This document shows positions 28,860 to 39,478 of a stretch of 64,000 nt of DNA, in pieces (position 1 is the first letter of the stretch; each line of letters starts with the position of its first letter). The stretch is from NCBI RefSeq assembly GCF_900067135.1, contig NZ_FJUR01000001.1, forward strand, positions 871,501 to 935,500, written 5' to 3'. The DNA comes from Rhizobium sp. 9140. Lineage in GTDB: Bacteria > Pseudomonadota > Alphaproteobacteria > Rhizobiales > Rhizobiaceae. The notes below the pieces were generated by a model. That model was not told where the DNA came from, did not search any database, and saw only the letters and a program-made list of their open reading frames with translations. A program made the position numbers and the translations under genes.

Positions 28860-30683
28860 TTGAAAGATCAGAAGAAGAAGCACACGCCAGTGGACGCCGA
28901 GACGATCACCAGCGTGCTCAAGCGGGTCGCGCGGGAGAACGGGCGGGCACATATCAAGGGCTACCTGTTCGCCATCGCCTGCCTCGCGCTGGTCGCGGCC
29001 TCGACGGCGTTCACGGCCTGGATCATGGAAGCCGTCGTCAACGAGGCCTTCGCCAACAAGCGCGCCGACATGGTGCTTATCATCTGCGCCGCCATCTTCG
29101 TCGCCTTCGTCGTGCGCGGCTTTGCCACCTACGGGCAGGCTGTCGCCCTGTCGAAGATCGGCAACAACATCGTCGCCAGCTATCAGCGTCGGCTGTATTC
29201 GCACCTGATGGCGCTCAGCGTCGGCTATTTCACCGATGCCCGCTCCGCCCGCATCTCCGCCAAGATCAGCCAGAACGTGTCCGGCATCCGCGACGTGCTC
29301 AACATGACGGTCACCTCGATCGCGCGCGATCTGCTGACGCTGATCGCGCTGATCGGCGTCATGCTCGGCAAGGACTGGGTGCTGACGATCATCGTCTTCC
29401 TCATCGCGCCGCCGCTGCTGATCGGCCTTCGCTACGTGTCGCGCCGCCTGCGCAACGCGACGCGCGAATCGGTCGAGATCAACAGCCATGTTCTCGGCGC
29501 CATGCAGGAGACGATCCAGGGCATCACGATCGTCAAGGCCTTCACCATGGAGGAGCAGCTGAAGGGGAAGGTCGAGGCGATCATCCAGCGTGCGGAGAAC
29601 CGCGCGAACCGGATTGCCCGCCTCTCCGAGCGCACCGCGCCGATGACGGAAACCTTTGCGGGCTTCGCCATCGCCAGCGTTCTCGGCTATGCCGCCTTCC
29701 GCTCGATCTACGACAACGTGCCGCCCGGCGCCTTCTTCTCCTTCGTCACCGCTCTGCTGATGGCCTATGATCCAGCGCGTCGCCTCGCGCGGCTGCAGGT
29801 GTCGCTGGAGCGCGCCGCCGTCAATGCGCGGATGATCTACGAGGTGCTCGACACGGTGCCGCACCAGCGCGACCAGCCGGATGCGAAGTCGCTCGCGGTG
29901 TCCTCGGCGACGATCACGTTCAACAATGTGCACTTCGCCTATGGCAATGGCGAGGAGATCCTCAAGGGCGTCAGCTTCGTTGCCGAAGGCGGCAAGACCA
30001 CGGCGCTGGTCGGCCCCTCCGGCGCCGGCAAATCGACCGTCATCAGCCTCATTCCGCGCTTCTACGATCCCGCCGTCGGCGAGATCCTCATCGACGGGCA
30101 GGACATCGCCCACATCACGAAGCTGTCGCTGCGCAACGGGCTGGCCTATGTCTCGCAGCAGCCCTACCTGTTCGAAGGCTCGATCGGCGACAACATTCGC
30201 TACGGCCGGCCGGAGGCGACCGACGAAGAGGTCTACGAGGCCGCGCGGCTCGCCTATGCGCACGACTTCATTCTCGCCCAGCCGCAGGGCTACGATACAC
30301 CGGTCGGCGAAAACGGCGTGACCCTCTCCGGCGGTCAGCGCCAGCGGCTCTCGATCGCCCGCGCGCTCGTGCGGCGCGCGCCGATCCTGCTTCTCGACGA
30401 AGCCACGTCCTCGCTCGATACCGAATCGGAATCCGCCGTTCAGAAGGCGCTCGACCACGCCATGGACGGCCGTACCGTCGTGGTCATCGCGCACCGGCTC
30501 TCCACCATCGTCAATGCCGACAAGATCATCGTCATGCGCGATGGGCTCGTGGTCGAGGAAGGCACGCATACGGAGCTTGCGGAACGCAAGGACGGGCTTT
30601 ACGCTCGCCTTCACAATCTCCAGGGCAGCCAGCCGGCCGCCACTCTTGACGATCTGGTCGACAGCACGGAAACGACGACATGA
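28860..30683 (+). CDS. MsbA-like ABC transporter, fused membrane and ATPase domains
   Basis: A 607-residue half-transporter that works as a homodimer in the inner membrane. Six transmembrane helices occupy residues 30-325. The nucleotide-binding domain has Walker [10 protein letters not shown], signature [15 protein letters not shown] and Walker [13 protein letters not shown], followed by the switch His in VIAHRLST. It resembles lipid flippases (MsbA) but the cargo is unproven. I chose the TTG at 28860 because AGGGAAAGAG lies just before it and no ATG or GTG fits; the open frame further upstream lies inside glk. It is followed 10 bases later by dapB. Confidence 0.88.
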   Translation: MKDQKKKHTPVDAETITSVLKRVARENGRAHIKGYLFAIACLALVAASTAFTAWIMEAVVNEAFANKRADMVLIICAAIFVAFVVRGFATYGQAVALSKIGNNIVASYQRRLYSHLMALSVGYFTDARSARISAKISQNVSGIRDVLNMTVTSIARDLLTLIALIGVMLGKDWVLTIIVFLIAPPLLIGLRYVSRRLRNATRESVEINSHVLGAMQETIQGITIVKAFTMEEQLKGKVEAIIQRAENRANRIARLSERTAPMTETFAGFAIASVLGYAAFRSIYDNVPPGAFFSFVTALLMAYDPARRLARLQVSLERAAVNARMIYEVLDTVPHQRDQPDAKSLAVSSATITFNNVHFAYGNGEEILKGVSFVAEGGKTTALVGPSGAGKSTVISLIPRFYDPAVGEILIDGQDIAHITKLSLRNGLAYVSQQPYLFEGSIGDNIRYGRPEATDEEVYEAARLAYAHDFILAQPQGYDTPVGENGVTLSGGQRQRLSIARALVRRAPILLLDEATSSLDTESESAVQKALDHAMDGRTVVVIAHRLSTIVNADKIIVMRDGLVVEEGTHTELAERKDGLYARLHNLQGSQPAATLDDLVDSTETTT

Positions 30684-30693
30684 GCCCTACGAC

Positions 30694-31515
30694 ATGAGCG
30701 ATACGGACATGAAACTCGTCGTCGTGGGCGCGGCGGGCCGCATGGGCCAGACGCTGATCCGCACGATCCACGCCATGCCGGGCGTCACCCTGTCGGCCGC
30801 CGTGGAGCGTTCGGGCTCGGCCTTCATCGGGCGGGATGCCGGCGAAATCGCGGGCCTCGGCCCCACCGGCATCCTCGTCACGGACGATCCGCTGCGCGCC
30901 TTCGTCGAGGCTGAAGGCGTCCTCGATTTCACGGCACCGGCTGCCAGCGTCGAATTTTCCGGGCTCGCCGCACAGGCCCGCATCGTCCACGTCATCGGTA
31001 CGACGGGATGCTCGGCCGCCGACGAAGCGCGTTTCGAGGCGGCTGCCCGCCATGCGCGCGTGGTCAAATCCGGCAATATGAGTCTCGGCGTCAATCTGCT
31101 GGGCGTTCTCGTGCAGCAGGCCGCCCGGGCGCTTCCCGCCGCCGGATGGGATCTCGAAATTCTGGAAATGCACCACAAGCACAAGGTGGACGCACCGTCC
31201 GGTACGGCGCTGCTTCTCGGCGAAGCGGCCGCGCGTGGTCGCGGCATCGACCTTCAAAGCCGGTCCGTGCGCGTGCGCGACGGCCATACCGGGGCGCGTC
31301 CCGAAGGCACGATCGGCTTTGCGACACTGCGCGGCGGCTCGGTCATCGGCGAACACTCGGTCATCCTCGCCGGCGAGGGCGAGAGCGTGACGCTGTCCCA
31401 TTCGGCCACCGACCGGTCGATCTTCGCACGCGGCGCCGTGACGGCAGCCCTCTGGGCGCGGTCGCAGAAGCCCGGTTACTACACCATGCTGGACGTGCTG
31501 GGGCTCACCGCCTGA
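30694..31515 (+). CDS. dapB: 4-hydroxy-tetrahydrodipicolinate reductase
   Basis: NAD(P)H-dependent step of the diaminopimelate/lysine pathway, cytoplasmic, 273 residues. Seen: the dinucleotide loop GAAGRMGQ, the [15 protein letters not shown] active-site motif with the catalytic His-His and Lys, and the [16 protein letters not shown] region. ATG 30694 is chosen; an ATG at 30709 ([13 protein letters not shown]) would also leave the fold intact. The start is 10 bases after the ABC transporter stop, so they are probably co-transcribed, with gpmA next after 64 bases. Confidence 0.96.
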   Translation: MSDTDMKLVVVGAAGRMGQTLIRTIHAMPGVTLSAAVERSGSAFIGRDAGEIAGLGPTGILVTDDPLRAFVEAEGVLDFTAPAASVEFSGLAAQARIVHVIGTTGCSAADEARFEAAARHARVVKSGNMSLGVNLLGVLVQQAARALPAAGWDLEILEMHHKHKVDAPSGTALLLGEAAARGRGIDLQSRSVRVRDGHTGARPEGTIGFATLRGGSVIGEHSVILAGEGESVTLSHSATDRSIFARGAVTAALWARSQKPGYYTMLDVLGLTA

Positions 31516-31579
31516 GCCTTTTGCCTTCCTTCGTCTGCCCTTTTGCCCGACTGAAACACACAATGAGGAATGAACGATC

Positions 31580-32215
31580 ATGAGCGGCACGCTTGTCCTG
31601 GTGCGTCACGGCCAGAGCGAATGGAACCTGAAGAACCTCTTCACCGGCTGGAAGGACCCCGACCTGACCCCGCTCGGTATCGAGGAAGCCGAAACCGGCG
31701 GCAAGGCGCTCGCGGCCACCGGCCTCAAATACGACATCGCCTTCACCTCCGACCTGACGCGCGCGCAGAAGACGCTGAAGATCATTCTCGACGCCGTCGG
31801 TCAGCCAGAACTTGAGACGATCCGCGATCAGGCGCTCAACGAGCGCGACTATGGCGACCTCTCCGGCCTCAACAAGGACGACGCGCGCGCCAAGTGGGGC
31901 GAGGAACAGGTGCACATCTGGCGCCGCTCCTACGACGTTCCTCCTCCGGGCGGCGAAAGCCTGCGCGACACCGGCGCCCGCGTCTGGCCCTATTACCTCA
32001 CCGAAATCCTGCCGCGCGTGCTGAAGGGCCAGACGGTTCTCGTCGCCGCGCACGGCAATTCGCTGCGCGCGCTGGTGATGGTGCTCGACCGGCTGACCAA
32101 GGAAGAGATCCTGAAGCTCAACCTCGCAACCGGCGTTCCCATGGTCTACACGCTCAATGCCGATTCGACCGTCGCGTCGAAAGAGGTTCTGGGCGACATG
32201 TCCGGCGCGCACTGA
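31580..32215 (+). CDS. gpmA: 2,3-bisphosphoglycerate-dependent phosphoglycerate mutase
   Basis: Interconverts 3- and 2-phosphoglycerate in glycolysis/gluconeogenesis. It is 211 residues long, the short rhizobial form (E. coli GpmA has 250). Phosphohistidine motif [10 protein letters not shown] is at residues 6-15, [16 protein letters not shown] follows, and the second catalytic His is in [11 protein letters not shown]. It has the dPGM segment with ERDYG, so it is not a generic histidine phosphatase. It is followed by a repeat-bearing convergent intergenic space. Confidence 0.95.
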   Translation: MSGTLVLVRHGQSEWNLKNLFTGWKDPDLTPLGIEEAETGGKALAATGLKYDIAFTSDLTRAQKTLKIILDAVGQPELETIRDQALNERDYGDLSGLNKDDARAKWGEEQVHIWRRSYDVPPPGGESLRDTGARVWPYYLTEILPRVLKGQTVLVAAHGNSLRALVMVLDRLTKEEILKLNLATGVPMVYTLNADSTVASKEVLGDMSGAH

Positions 32216-32292
32216 CAGGAGGGATGACGGCCTCACCAAGGGGCCGTCCGCGTCCGGTCGTCTTGGGGCGTCCAGCGCCCTTCCTCACGTCC

Positions 32293-32373
32293 GTCATCCC
32301 CAAGGCTTGTCCCTGGCATCTGCAACATCTTGTTTTGGTTGATGTTGGCAGATCCTCGGCACAATGCCGAGGA
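32293..32373. repeat. Composite palindromic intergenic element
   Basis: Two hairpins lie side by side between convergent gpmA and the Gfo/Idh gene. The first is ATCTGCAACATC (32318-32329) with GATGTTGGCAGAT (32341-32353) and one bulge; the second is TCCTCGGC (32353-32360), loop ACAAT, GCCGAGGA (32366-32373). The left flank has a CAAGGCTTGTCCCTGG variant of the CTTGT-loop palindrome. Two copies of CCGGAAACCTT (32386-32396, 32402-32412) follow. Confidence 0.7.
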
Positions 32374-32423
32374 AGCGGTTCATGTCCGGAAACCTTAATG
32401 GCCGGAAACCTTTATAGGACGTC

Positions 32424-33410
32424 TCAGACGGCTTCCCAGCCGTCCTTCTCGCTGGCGCGATAGATCGCGTCGATGAAGGCCTGGTTGGCGCGCGAGTTCT
32501 CGAGCGTCACCACGGCATCCTCTCCGCCGGTGGCCGCGCGCGAAAAGGCTTCGGCCTGAAGCTTGTACTGGCGCGTATCCTGAAAGCGGAAAAGCTGCGA
32601 CTGGCTGTGGTTCTGGTTGGTCAAAGCCACTTCCTGGCGCCCATAGCGCTCGGCATTGAAGGGTGAGGTCACCTCGATCACGCCCTCGTCACCGTGGAAC
32701 ACCATGACCTGGCGTGCCGCAAGCTGGGTGGAGATATAGAAGGACAACTCGAACGTGCCGAAATCGGCCCGGACGCTCGAATAAATGTCGGTGCCGAATG
32801 TCGGATCGCGCTCCGTCGTCGCCTGCACCCGCTGCGGCTCGACGCCGGTCGAGAATCGCGTCGCCATGGTCGGGTAGACGCCGATATCGGGTAGGCCGCC
32901 GCCGCCGAGTTCCGGAATGTTGCGCATGTTCGCCGGGTCGCGATTGAAATAGGTGAACGCGCCCTGCACATGCCGCAGCCGACCAATGGCGCCTTCGGCC
33001 AGCAGCGCCCGCACCTTGTGCCACACGGGGCTGTAGGTGATCATATAGGCTTCCGAGATCAGCACGCCGGTGCGGTCGCGCGCCTCGATCAGCCGGTCGA
33101 TCTCCTGCGCCTTCAGGGCGATCGGCTTTTCGCAGAGCACATGCTTGCCGGCTTCCGCCGCGCGGATCGACCACTCCGCATGCTGGGCGGTGGGCAGGGG
33201 GATGTAGACGGCATCGATCACGTCGGAGGCCAGCATTTCCTCGTAGCTGCCGAAGGCGTGCGGTACGGAAAACCGGTCGGCCATGGCGCGGGCGCGGGCG
33301 CTGTCGCGGCTGGCAATGGCGGTGACGACGCAGTTTTCCGCGTCCTGGATAGCGGGAACGACCGCATCGCGACCGATCTTGGCGGTCGACAGAATTCCGA
33401 ATCTCAACAT
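32424..33410 (-). CDS. Gfo/Idh/MocA family oxidoreductase
   Basis: A 328-residue NAD(P)-dependent dehydrogenase. The Rossmann domain opens [18 protein letters not shown] and has the conserved [10 protein letters not shown] at about residue 95 with the catalytic Lys. The C-terminal half is the alpha/beta substrate domain with a [27 protein letters not shown] segment. Members oxidise or reduce sugars, inositols and diols; the substrate is not identifiable here. ATG 33410 is preceded by AGGGAGAAG. It is divergent from the aldo/keto reductase gene with a 227-base spacer, and both could serve the same carbohydrate. Confidence 0.88.
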   Translation of the reverse strand: MLRFGILSTAKIGRDAVVPAIQDAENCVVTAIASRDSARARAMADRFSVPHAFGSYEEMLASDVIDAVYIPLPTAQHAEWSIRAAEAGKHVLCEKPIALKAQEIDRLIEARDRTGVLISEAYMITYSPVWHKVRALLAEGAIGRLRHVQGAFTYFNRDPANMRNIPELGGGGLPDIGVYPTMATRFSTGVEPQRVQATTERDPTFGTDIYSSVRADFGTFELSFYISTQLAARQVMVFHGDEGVIEVTSPFNAERYGRQEVALTNQNHSQSQLFRFQDTRQYKLQAEAFSRAATGGEDAVVTLENSRANQAFIDAIYRASEKDGWEAV

Positions 33411-33637
33411 GCAATGCTTCTCCCTGATGGTGCGCGGGACTATGCCATGAGCGCGGCGGACTGTCTGTGCCAAGCCCCTTGGATGTCCGCGCTTCCCCCA
33501 TGTTTCTGGTTCCGCTTCCCGATGCCCCGTCGTGCCTTTTGCCGTTCCGACCCTGTCAGGCGGCGCCGCGCGCCCCTATGTCGAAGGCTGGGCTGCTGCC
33601 CGAACCGTCCGATCCGAGACTAAACCGGAGAGTTTTC

Positions 33638-34588
33638 ATGGAAAAGAGACAGCTGGGCCGTACAGGGCTTTCCATCGCGCCGCTGGTGTTCGGGGGCAAT
33701 GTCTTCGGCTGGACCGCGGACGAGACGACGTCGTTCCGACTTCTCGACGCCTTCTTCGATGCCGGGTTCAATGCCATCGACACGGCCGACGTCTACTCCG
33801 CCTGGGCGCCCGGCAACACGGGCGGCGAGTCCGAGACGATCATCGGCAAATGGCTGCGCCAGACGAAGCGCCCGCGCGACGAGATCGTCATCATCACCAA
33901 GGTCGGCTCCGACATGGGCGAGGGGCAGAAGGGCCTTTCGGAAAAATGGATCCGCAAGGCCGTGGACGATTCGCTGCTGCGCCTGAACACCGATCACATC
34001 GATCTCTACCTCTCGCACTGGCCGGATGCCGAGACGCCCTATGAGGAAACGCTGGGCGCCTATGATGCGCTGGTGAAGCAGGGCAAGGTGCGCGCCATCG
34101 GCGCGTCCAATCTCGATGCGGGCCAGCTGCGCCAGTCGCTCGACGTGGCTGCGGAAAACGGCCTGCCGCGCTACGACGTGCTCCAGCCGGAATACAATCT
34201 CTACGACCGCGCGAGCTTCGACGGCGCGCTGCGCAATCTCTGCATCGCGGAGGAGATCGGCGTCATCACCTATTTCAGCCTCGCCTCCGGCTTCCTCTCG
34301 GGCAAGTACCGCTCGCACAAGGACCTCGAAGGCAAGGCACGCGGGAAGGGTGTCGAAAAGTATCTCGATGGCCGCGGCATGCGCATTCTCGGCGCGCTGG
34401 ACGAGATTGCGGCGGAGAAGCAGGCGACGCCGGCGGAAATCGCGCTGGCCTGGATCATGGCCCGCCGCGGGGTGACAGCGCCGATTGCGAGCGCCACGAG
34501 CCTTGAACAGCTGCAGAGCCTGATGAGAGCGGCCGATATCGATCTCTCCGAGGAGGATTGCCGGCGGCTCAACGAGGCGAGCGAATAG
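33638..34588 (+). CDS. Aldo/keto reductase
   Basis: A 316-residue NADPH-dependent TIM-barrel reductase of the AKR superfamily. The catalytic tetrad is visible: Asp and Tyr in DTADVYSAW, Lys in IITKVGSDM and His in YLSHWPD. The C-terminal WIMARRGVTAPIASATS is the NADPH-binding region. It resembles the YghZ/Tas-like group that reduces aldehydes such as methylglyoxal; the true substrate is unknown. GGAGAG precedes the ATG. It lies 69 bases before the deacetylase operon in the same direction. Confidence 0.9.
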   Translation: MEKRQLGRTGLSIAPLVFGGNVFGWTADETTSFRLLDAFFDAGFNAIDTADVYSAWAPGNTGGESETIIGKWLRQTKRPRDEIVIITKVGSDMGEGQKGLSEKWIRKAVDDSLLRLNTDHIDLYLSHWPDAETPYEETLGAYDALVKQGKVRAIGASNLDAGQLRQSLDVAAENGLPRYDVLQPEYNLYDRASFDGALRNLCIAEEIGVITYFSLASGFLSGKYRSHKDLEGKARGKGVEKYLDGRGMRILGALDEIAAEKQATPAEIALAWIMARRGVTAPIASATSLEQLQSLMRAADIDLSEEDCRRLNEASE

Positions 34589-34657
34589 AAACCGTTGACG
34601 TGAAAACCCGTCTGTCTAAGCTGATGCTTTCGACGCGCTTTTGATGAGGAAAACGCA

Positions 34658-35557
34658 ATGGCGAAAGAGATCTTCGTTTCCTACGGCATCGATGTGGATG
34701 CGGTGGCCGGCTGGCTCGGCTCCTATGGTGGCGAGGACAGCCCCTGCGACATCTCGCGTGGCGTCTTTGCGGGCAAGGTGGGGAGCGTCCGTCTTCTGAA
34801 GATGTTCGAGAAATGGGGCATCAAGACCACCTGGTTCATTCCCGGCCACTCCATCGAGACCTTCTGGGACGAGATGAAGGCGGTGGCCGATGCCGGCCAC
34901 GAGATCGGCATGCATGGCTACAGCCACGAAAACCCGATCGCCATGACGCCGGAGCAGGAAGAAGCAATCTTCGACAAATGCGTCGATCTGATCACGCAGC
35001 TCTCCGGCAAGCCGCCGCGCGGCTATGTCGCGCCGTGGTGGGAGTTCGGCTCCAAGACCAATGCCCTTCTGAAGGAGAAGGGCATTCTCTACGACCACTC
35101 CCTGATGCACAACGATCACTTCCCCTATTATGTCACCGTGGGTGACGAGTGGACGAAGATCGACTATTCGCAGCACCCCTCGACCTGGATGAAGCCCTAT
35201 GTGGCGGGGCCGGAGACCGACCTGATCGAGATTCCCGCCTCCTGGAATCTCGACGATCTCCCGCCGATGATGTTCATCAAGGCGGCGCCCAACAGCCACG
35301 GCTTCGTCAGCCCGCGCGATCTGGAACAGCAATGGCTCGACCAGTTCGAATGGGTCTACGAGAATTACGACTACGCCGTCTTCCCGATCACCATTCACCC
35401 CGACGTCTCCGGCCGGCCCCATGTGCTGAAGATGCACGAGCGCCTGTTCGAAACGCTGAAGGGCTATGCGGGGGTGAAATTCGTGACGATGGAGGAGATC
35501 GCGCAGGATTTCGCCACGCGCTTCCCACGTTCCGGAACGGAGCGACCGCAGCCCTGA
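34658..35557 (+). CDS. Polysaccharide deacetylase family protein, HpPgdA (HP0310) type
   Basis: A 299-residue NodB-fold hydrolase, close in length and sequence to Helicobacter pylori peptidoglycan deacetylase HP0310. The metal ligands fall at the same positions as in that enzyme: Asp14 in [12 protein letters not shown], and His86 and His90 in MHGYSHEN. The [11 protein letters not shown] and [15 protein letters not shown] motifs and the late [11 protein letters not shown] motif are also present. There is no signal peptide, so the protein is predicted cytoplasmic, which argues against a mature peptidoglycan substrate. It is the first gene of a three-gene unit: its stop is one base from the next start. 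Confidence 0.88.
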   Translation: MAKEIFVSYGIDVDAVAGWLGSYGGEDSPCDISRGVFAGKVGSVRLLKMFEKWGIKTTWFIPGHSIETFWDEMKAVADAGHEIGMHGYSHENPIAMTPEQEEAIFDKCVDLITQLSGKPPRGYVAPWWEFGSKTNALLKEKGILYDHSLMHNDHFPYYVTVGDEWTKIDYSQHPSTWMKPYVAGPETDLIEIPASWNLDDLPPMMFIKAAPNSHGFVSPRDLEQQWLDQFEWVYENYDYAVFPITIHPDVSGRPHVLKMHERLFETLKGYAGVKFVTMEEIAQDFATRFPRSGTERPQP

Positions 35558-35558
35558 C

Positions 35559-35855
35559 ATGTGTGGCCTCTGCGGTGCCTTCGCGAATGCCGACCACTGG
35601 AGCCAGGGCGGAGACGTGGCGCTCGTTATGCCGGCAGCCGAGCGCATGCGGCAGGCGGCTGCCGCCAACCGGGTGCTGAGCGCCCGTGGCCTGAAGCTGT
35701 CGGTCTGGGCCGACCGTTTCGTGCTGCGGGGGCCGACGGGCAAGAGCGTCGTGGTCGATCACCTCGGCGCCTTATGGCCGGCGGCAGACAGTCTCGGCGG
35801 CCACGTCGATCCGCTTGACCCTGTCTTGATGGCGCGGCTGGAGGACGCGCAATGA
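35559..35855 (+). CDS. Small MCGLCG protein of unknown function
   Basis: A 98-residue protein beginning MCGLCGAFANADHW. The CxxC at the extreme N-terminus suits metal binding. After removal of Met it would also present an N-terminal Cys like class II amidotransferases, but the protein is far too short for that fold. A basic/Ala-rich helix (AAERMRQAAAANRVLSARGL) and a beta-rich region (KLSVWADRFVLRGPTGKSVVVDHL) follow, ending in LDPVLMARLEDAQ. It is sandwiched between the deacetylase (one-base gap) and the CobW gene (ATGA overlap), so its role is probably tied to both. I recall similar hypothetical proteins beside CobW genes in Rhizobiales but no assigned function. Confidence 0.8.
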   Translation: MCGLCGAFANADHWSQGGDVALVMPAAERMRQAAAANRVLSARGLKLSVWADRFVLRGPTGKSVVVDHLGALWPAADSLGGHVDPLDPVLMARLEDAQ

Positions 35856-36889
35856 CGCGCGACCTGATCACCGCCAATGTGCTGACCGGTTTTCTGGGCG
35901 CCGGCAAGACGACGCTGCTCAACCGGCTGCTATCAGGGCCGGACCTCGGCGACACCGCCGTTATCATCAACGAATTCGGCGATATCGGTCTCGATCATCT
36001 TCTGGTGGAAAAGGTCGATGGGGATATCGTGCTGCTGAAGAGCGGCTGCGTCTGCTGCACGGTGCGCGGCGATCTGAAGGATGCCGTGCTCGCGCTGTTC
36101 GAGCGCCGTGCACGTGGCGATATTCAGCCCTTCCGCCGTCTCGTCATCGAAACGACGGGGCTTGCCGATCCCGCGCCGATCATCGCGACGCTCGCCGCCG
36201 ATATGATGCTCAAATATCATTTCGCCATCGGCAATGTCGTCACGGTCATCGACGTGCCGAGCGGCCTGCACAATCTCCAGACCTTCGAGGAAGCCGCCCG
36301 TCAGGTGGCGCTGGCCGACCGCATCGTCCTCACCAAGACCGATCTTGCGACGGACGACGATTGCGCGGCGTTGCGCGCGGTCGTGACGGCGATCAACCCG
36401 GCCGCCATCGTCACTCTGAGCGACGAAAACGGTGCGGCTGCCGGACTGCTGACGCAGGATATTCACGACCTCGCCTCCCGGCCGGCCGAGGCGCGGCAAT
36501 GGGTGGCCTCCGCCCGGCATGGCGATCATCTCCACGACAGCCCGGACCGCAACCGGCACGGCGATATCCGCGCTCTGTCGCTGACGATAGATCGCCCCAT
36601 CGCCTGGGCGCGTTTCTCGCTCTGGCTGTCGCTGCTGGTCCACCGCCACGGCACCCGCATCCTGCGGCTGAAGGGCATCCTCGACGTGGAGGGTGCGGCG
36701 TCCCCCGTCGTGGTGCACGGCGTCCAGCACCTCATCCATCCGCCCTTTCATCTGGCCGAATGGCCATGCGAAAGGTCGAGCCTGCTGGTGCTGATCACCG
36801 ATGGCGACCTGGGCGATCTCCAGCGATCCTTCAGCGCATTCATGGGCGCGCAGGCTGAAGCCCGTCTCGGCATTCCGGCGAGCGTGTAA
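35852..36889 (+). CDS. CobW/P47K (COG0523) family GTP-binding metallochaperone
   Basis: A 345-residue G3E GTPase. Seen: Walker A GFLGAGKTTLLNRLL, the metal-binding CVCC in KSGCVCCTVRGDL, the ETTGLADPAPI switch region, base recognition by TKTD, and a C-terminal CobW_C domain (from about residue 225) with a His-rich RHGDHLHDSPDRNRHGD stretch just before it. These proteins use GTP to hand zinc, cobalt or other metals to client enzymes. Its start overlaps the stop of the MCGLCG gene, and the metal-dependent deacetylase two genes up is the obvious candidate client. No Zur box is visible upstream of the operon. Confidence 0.93.
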   Translation: MTRDLITANVLTGFLGAGKTTLLNRLLSGPDLGDTAVIINEFGDIGLDHLLVEKVDGDIVLLKSGCVCCTVRGDLKDAVLALFERRARGDIQPFRRLVIETTGLADPAPIIATLAADMMLKYHFAIGNVVTVIDVPSGLHNLQTFEEAARQVALADRIVLTKTDLATDDDCAALRAVVTAINPAAIVTLSDENGAAAGLLTQDIHDLASRPAEARQWVASARHGDHLHDSPDRNRHGDIRALSLTIDRPIAWARFSLWLSLLVHRHGTRILRLKGILDVEGAASPVVVHGVQHLIHPPFHLAEWPCERSSLLVLITDGDLGDLQRSFSAFMGAQAEARLGIPASV

Positions 36890-36953
36890 CGCCGTTTCCG
36901 ATGGATGGACGCCGGGCCTCTATCTCTGGCAACCATTCGCCCTCTCTCGTCAG

Positions 36954-36972
36954 GCTCGGGCTTGTCCCGAGC
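36954..36972. repeat. Palindromic intergenic repeat
   Basis: GCTCGGG (36954-36960), loop CTTGT, CCCGAGC (36966-36972), between the convergent cobW-like gene and pheT. Core and loop are shared with 13970-13990. Confidence 0.75.
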
Positions 36973-37009
36973 ATAACGGCGGGTTGGCGACCGCGCTGTG
37001 GCACCGTGC

Positions 37010-39442
37010 TTATCCGCGCAGCACGCCGCCCGTGGTCTTCGTGACATTGGCGACGATCTTGGCGGTCAGGGCCTCGAAATCCTCGTCCGTCAGCGTCCGG
37101 TCTGCCGGTTGGATGACGACCTCGACGGCGACCGATTTCTTCGCTTCGCCGAGGGATGCGCCCTCGAAGACGTCGAAGACGGTGACGCCCGTCACCAGCT
37201 TGCGATCGGCGCCCGACGCCGCCTTCACGATAGACGCCGCCTCGACCGTGCGATCCACCACGAAGGCGAAGTCGCGCTTTACGGCCTGAAACGGCGACAG
37301 TTCGAGCGCGGGCTTGGTGCGGGTCGCCTTCTTCTTCGGCTCGGGCAGGGCATCCACGAACACCTCGAAGCCGGCGAGCGCGCCTGAGACATCCAGCGCT
37401 TCCAGCGTCTTCGGGTGGAATTCGCCGAAGTGGCCGAGCGTGATCTTCGGGCCATACTTGATGGTGCCGGAGCGGCCCGGATGGAACCAGCCGGGTGCGC
37501 CCGCCTCGATCTGCACATTGGCCATCGGCACGCCGCAGGCTTCGAGCACCGCCAGCGCATCGGCCTTGGCGTCGTAGACATCCACCGGCTTGCCGCCGCC
37601 GCGGCCGGCATTCGACCAGGCGCGGCCGGCACCGGCAAGGCTCGCCGTGCCGCGACGAATGCCGCCCGCCACGCGACGCTGCCCCTCGGGCCGGTCGTTT
37701 TCATAGGTGCCGGACACCTCGAAGATCGCGACGTCGCCATAGCCCTTGTCGGCATTGCGCTGGGCCGCCGTCAGCAGGCCGGGCAGCAGCGAGGGCCGCA
37801 TGTCCGACATATCCGCCGCAATCGGGTTCGACAGGGCGAGCGCCGGAGCGCCGCCGCCGAACAGGGTCGCCTGCGCCTTCGGAATGAACGACCACGTGAC
37901 GGCCTCCAGCATGCCGCGGGCGGCCAGCGCCCGCTTGGCCAGCCGCGTGCGGATCTGCAACGGGGTGAGGATGCGCGTGTTGACCGAGACGTCGCGTTCG
38001 AGCGGGACTGGCTTGATATGATCGACCCCGTGGATGCGCATGACCTCCTCGACCAGATCCGCCTTGCCATCCACATCGGGACGCCAGGAGGGAACCGTCA
38101 CGCTGAACCGTCCGTCTTCCGCGCCGGTCTCGACGGTGAAGCCGAGGCCGCGCAGGATGGCGACGCTCTCCTGCGTGCCGACATCCAGCCCCGTCAGGCG
38201 CTTGACCTCGGACACCGGGAAATCGATGGTCTTCGGAGCCGTTTTCGACCCCTCGACGATACGCGCCTCTGCCGGCGTGCCGCCGCACAGTTCCAGCACC
38301 AGTTCCGTCGTGCGGTCGAGCCCCGGCACCATATAGGCCGGATCGACGCCGCGCTCGAAACGATAGCGCGCATCGGTGATGATCCCGAGGCTACGGCCGG
38401 TGCGGGCGATGTTCATCGGGTCCCAGAGGGCCGACTCGATCAGCACGTCCGTGGTGGTCTCGTCGCAGCCGGAATGCTCGCCGCCCATGATGCCGCCGAT
38501 GGATTCCAGACCGTTCTCGTCGGCAATGACGACCGTGTTCGGCGTCAGCGTATAGGTCCGCTGGTCGAGCGCGAGAATGGTCTCGCCCTCCACCGCGCGA
38601 CGCACCACGAGATCGCCCTTCACCTTGGCGGCATCGAAGACGTGCATCGGCCGGCCCATGTCGAAGGTCATGTAGTTGGTGATATCGACCAGCGCGTTGA
38701 TGGGGCGCAGGCCGATGGCGAGCAGCCGCTTCTGCATCCAGGCCGGGCTCGGCCCGTTCTTCAAGCCGCGCACGAGCCGCAGCGAGAAGCCGGGGCAGAG
38801 ATGGGCGTCCGCGCCGAGGTCGAGGCGGACCTCGACCGGCGTTTCGCCATCGGTAGAAAAGGTGGGTGCCGGCCGAGCTTTGAGCGTGCCGAGGCCCGAC
38901 GCTGCGAGATCGCGGGCGATGCCGTGAATGCTGGTGCAATCCGGCCGGTTGGGCGTCAGGTTGATCTCGATGACCGGATCGTCGAGCCCGGCATAGGCGG
39001 CAAAGCTCGAGCCGACCGGCGCATCCGCCGGCAGATCGATGATGCCGTCATGACTGTCGGACATCTGCAACTCACGCTCCGAGCACATCATGCCCCGGCT
39101 TTCCACGCCGCGAATATTACCGACGGACAGCGTCACGTCGATGCCGGGAACATAGGCGCCGGGTGCTGCGAAAGCCCCGATGAGCCCCTCGCGCGCATTC
39201 GGCGCGCCGCAGACGACCTGCACGGGCTTTTCCGTGCCGATATCGACCATCAGCACCTTCAGCTTGTCGGCTTGGGGATGCTTTTCGGCCGACAGGACCC
39301 TGGCGATGACGAAGGGCCGGAACGCCGCCTTGTCATCGATATCCTCGACCTCAAGCCCGATGGCCGTCAGCCGCGTGCAGATCTCGTCGAGCGAGGCGTC
39401 GGTATCAAGGTGGTCCTTGAGCCAGGAGAGTGTGAATTTCAT
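37010..39442 (-). CDS. pheT: Phenylalanine--tRNA ligase beta subunit
   Basis: Large subunit of the (alpha-beta)2 PheRS that charges tRNA-Phe. It is 810 residues long, within the normal range. It has the N-terminal [20 protein letters not shown] start, an EMAP-II-like tRNA-binding domain (about 40-150), the B3/B4 editing domain (about 200-390), the B5 domain, the catalytic-like core and a C-terminal ferredoxin-fold anticodon-binding domain (last 95 residues, [18 protein letters not shown] onward). It is normally co-transcribed with pheS; here a brnTA pair lies between them, with pheT starting 36 bases after brnA. Confidence 0.98.
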   Translation of the reverse strand: MKFTLSWLKDHLDTDASLDEICTRLTAIGLEVEDIDDKAAFRPFVIARVLSAEKHPQADKLKVLMVDIGTEKPVQVVCGAPNAREGLIGAFAAPGAYVPGIDVTLSVGNIRGVESRGMMCSERELQMSDSHDGIIDLPADAPVGSSFAAYAGLDDPVIEINLTPNRPDCTSIHGIARDLAASGLGTLKARPAPTFSTDGETPVEVRLDLGADAHLCPGFSLRLVRGLKNGPSPAWMQKRLLAIGLRPINALVDITNYMTFDMGRPMHVFDAAKVKGDLVVRRAVEGETILALDQRTYTLTPNTVVIADENGLESIGGIMGGEHSGCDETTTDVLIESALWDPMNIARTGRSLGIITDARYRFERGVDPAYMVPGLDRTTELVLELCGGTPAEARIVEGSKTAPKTIDFPVSEVKRLTGLDVGTQESVAILRGLGFTVETGAEDGRFSVTVPSWRPDVDGKADLVEEVMRIHGVDHIKPVPLERDVSVNTRILTPLQIRTRLAKRALAARGMLEAVTWSFIPKAQATLFGGGAPALALSNPIAADMSDMRPSLLPGLLTAAQRNADKGYGDVAIFEVSGTYENDRPEGQRRVAGGIRRGTASLAGAGRAWSNAGRGGGKPVDVYDAKADALAVLEACGVPMANVQIEAGAPGWFHPGRSGTIKYGPKITLGHFGEFHPKTLEALDVSGALAGFEVFVDALPEPKKKATRTKPALELSPFQAVKRDFAFVVDRTVEAASIVKAASGADRKLVTGVTVFDVFEGASLGEAKKSVAVEVVIQPADRTLTDEDFEALTAKIVANVTKTTGGVLRG

Positions 39443-39478
39443 GCCATGTTTCCTTCGCGGCCGGTCCCGGCCCGGATA

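Noticed and set aside
32226..32248. GACGGCC/GGCCGTC hairpin after gpmA as a terminator
   Set aside because: The stem is only seven bases and no T run follows; the composite repeat downstream is the better candidate for 3' end formation.
35559..35855. Class II glutamine amidotransferase domain
   Set aside because: Only the MCG start fits; 98 residues cannot hold the Ntn fold and the other conserved residues are missing.
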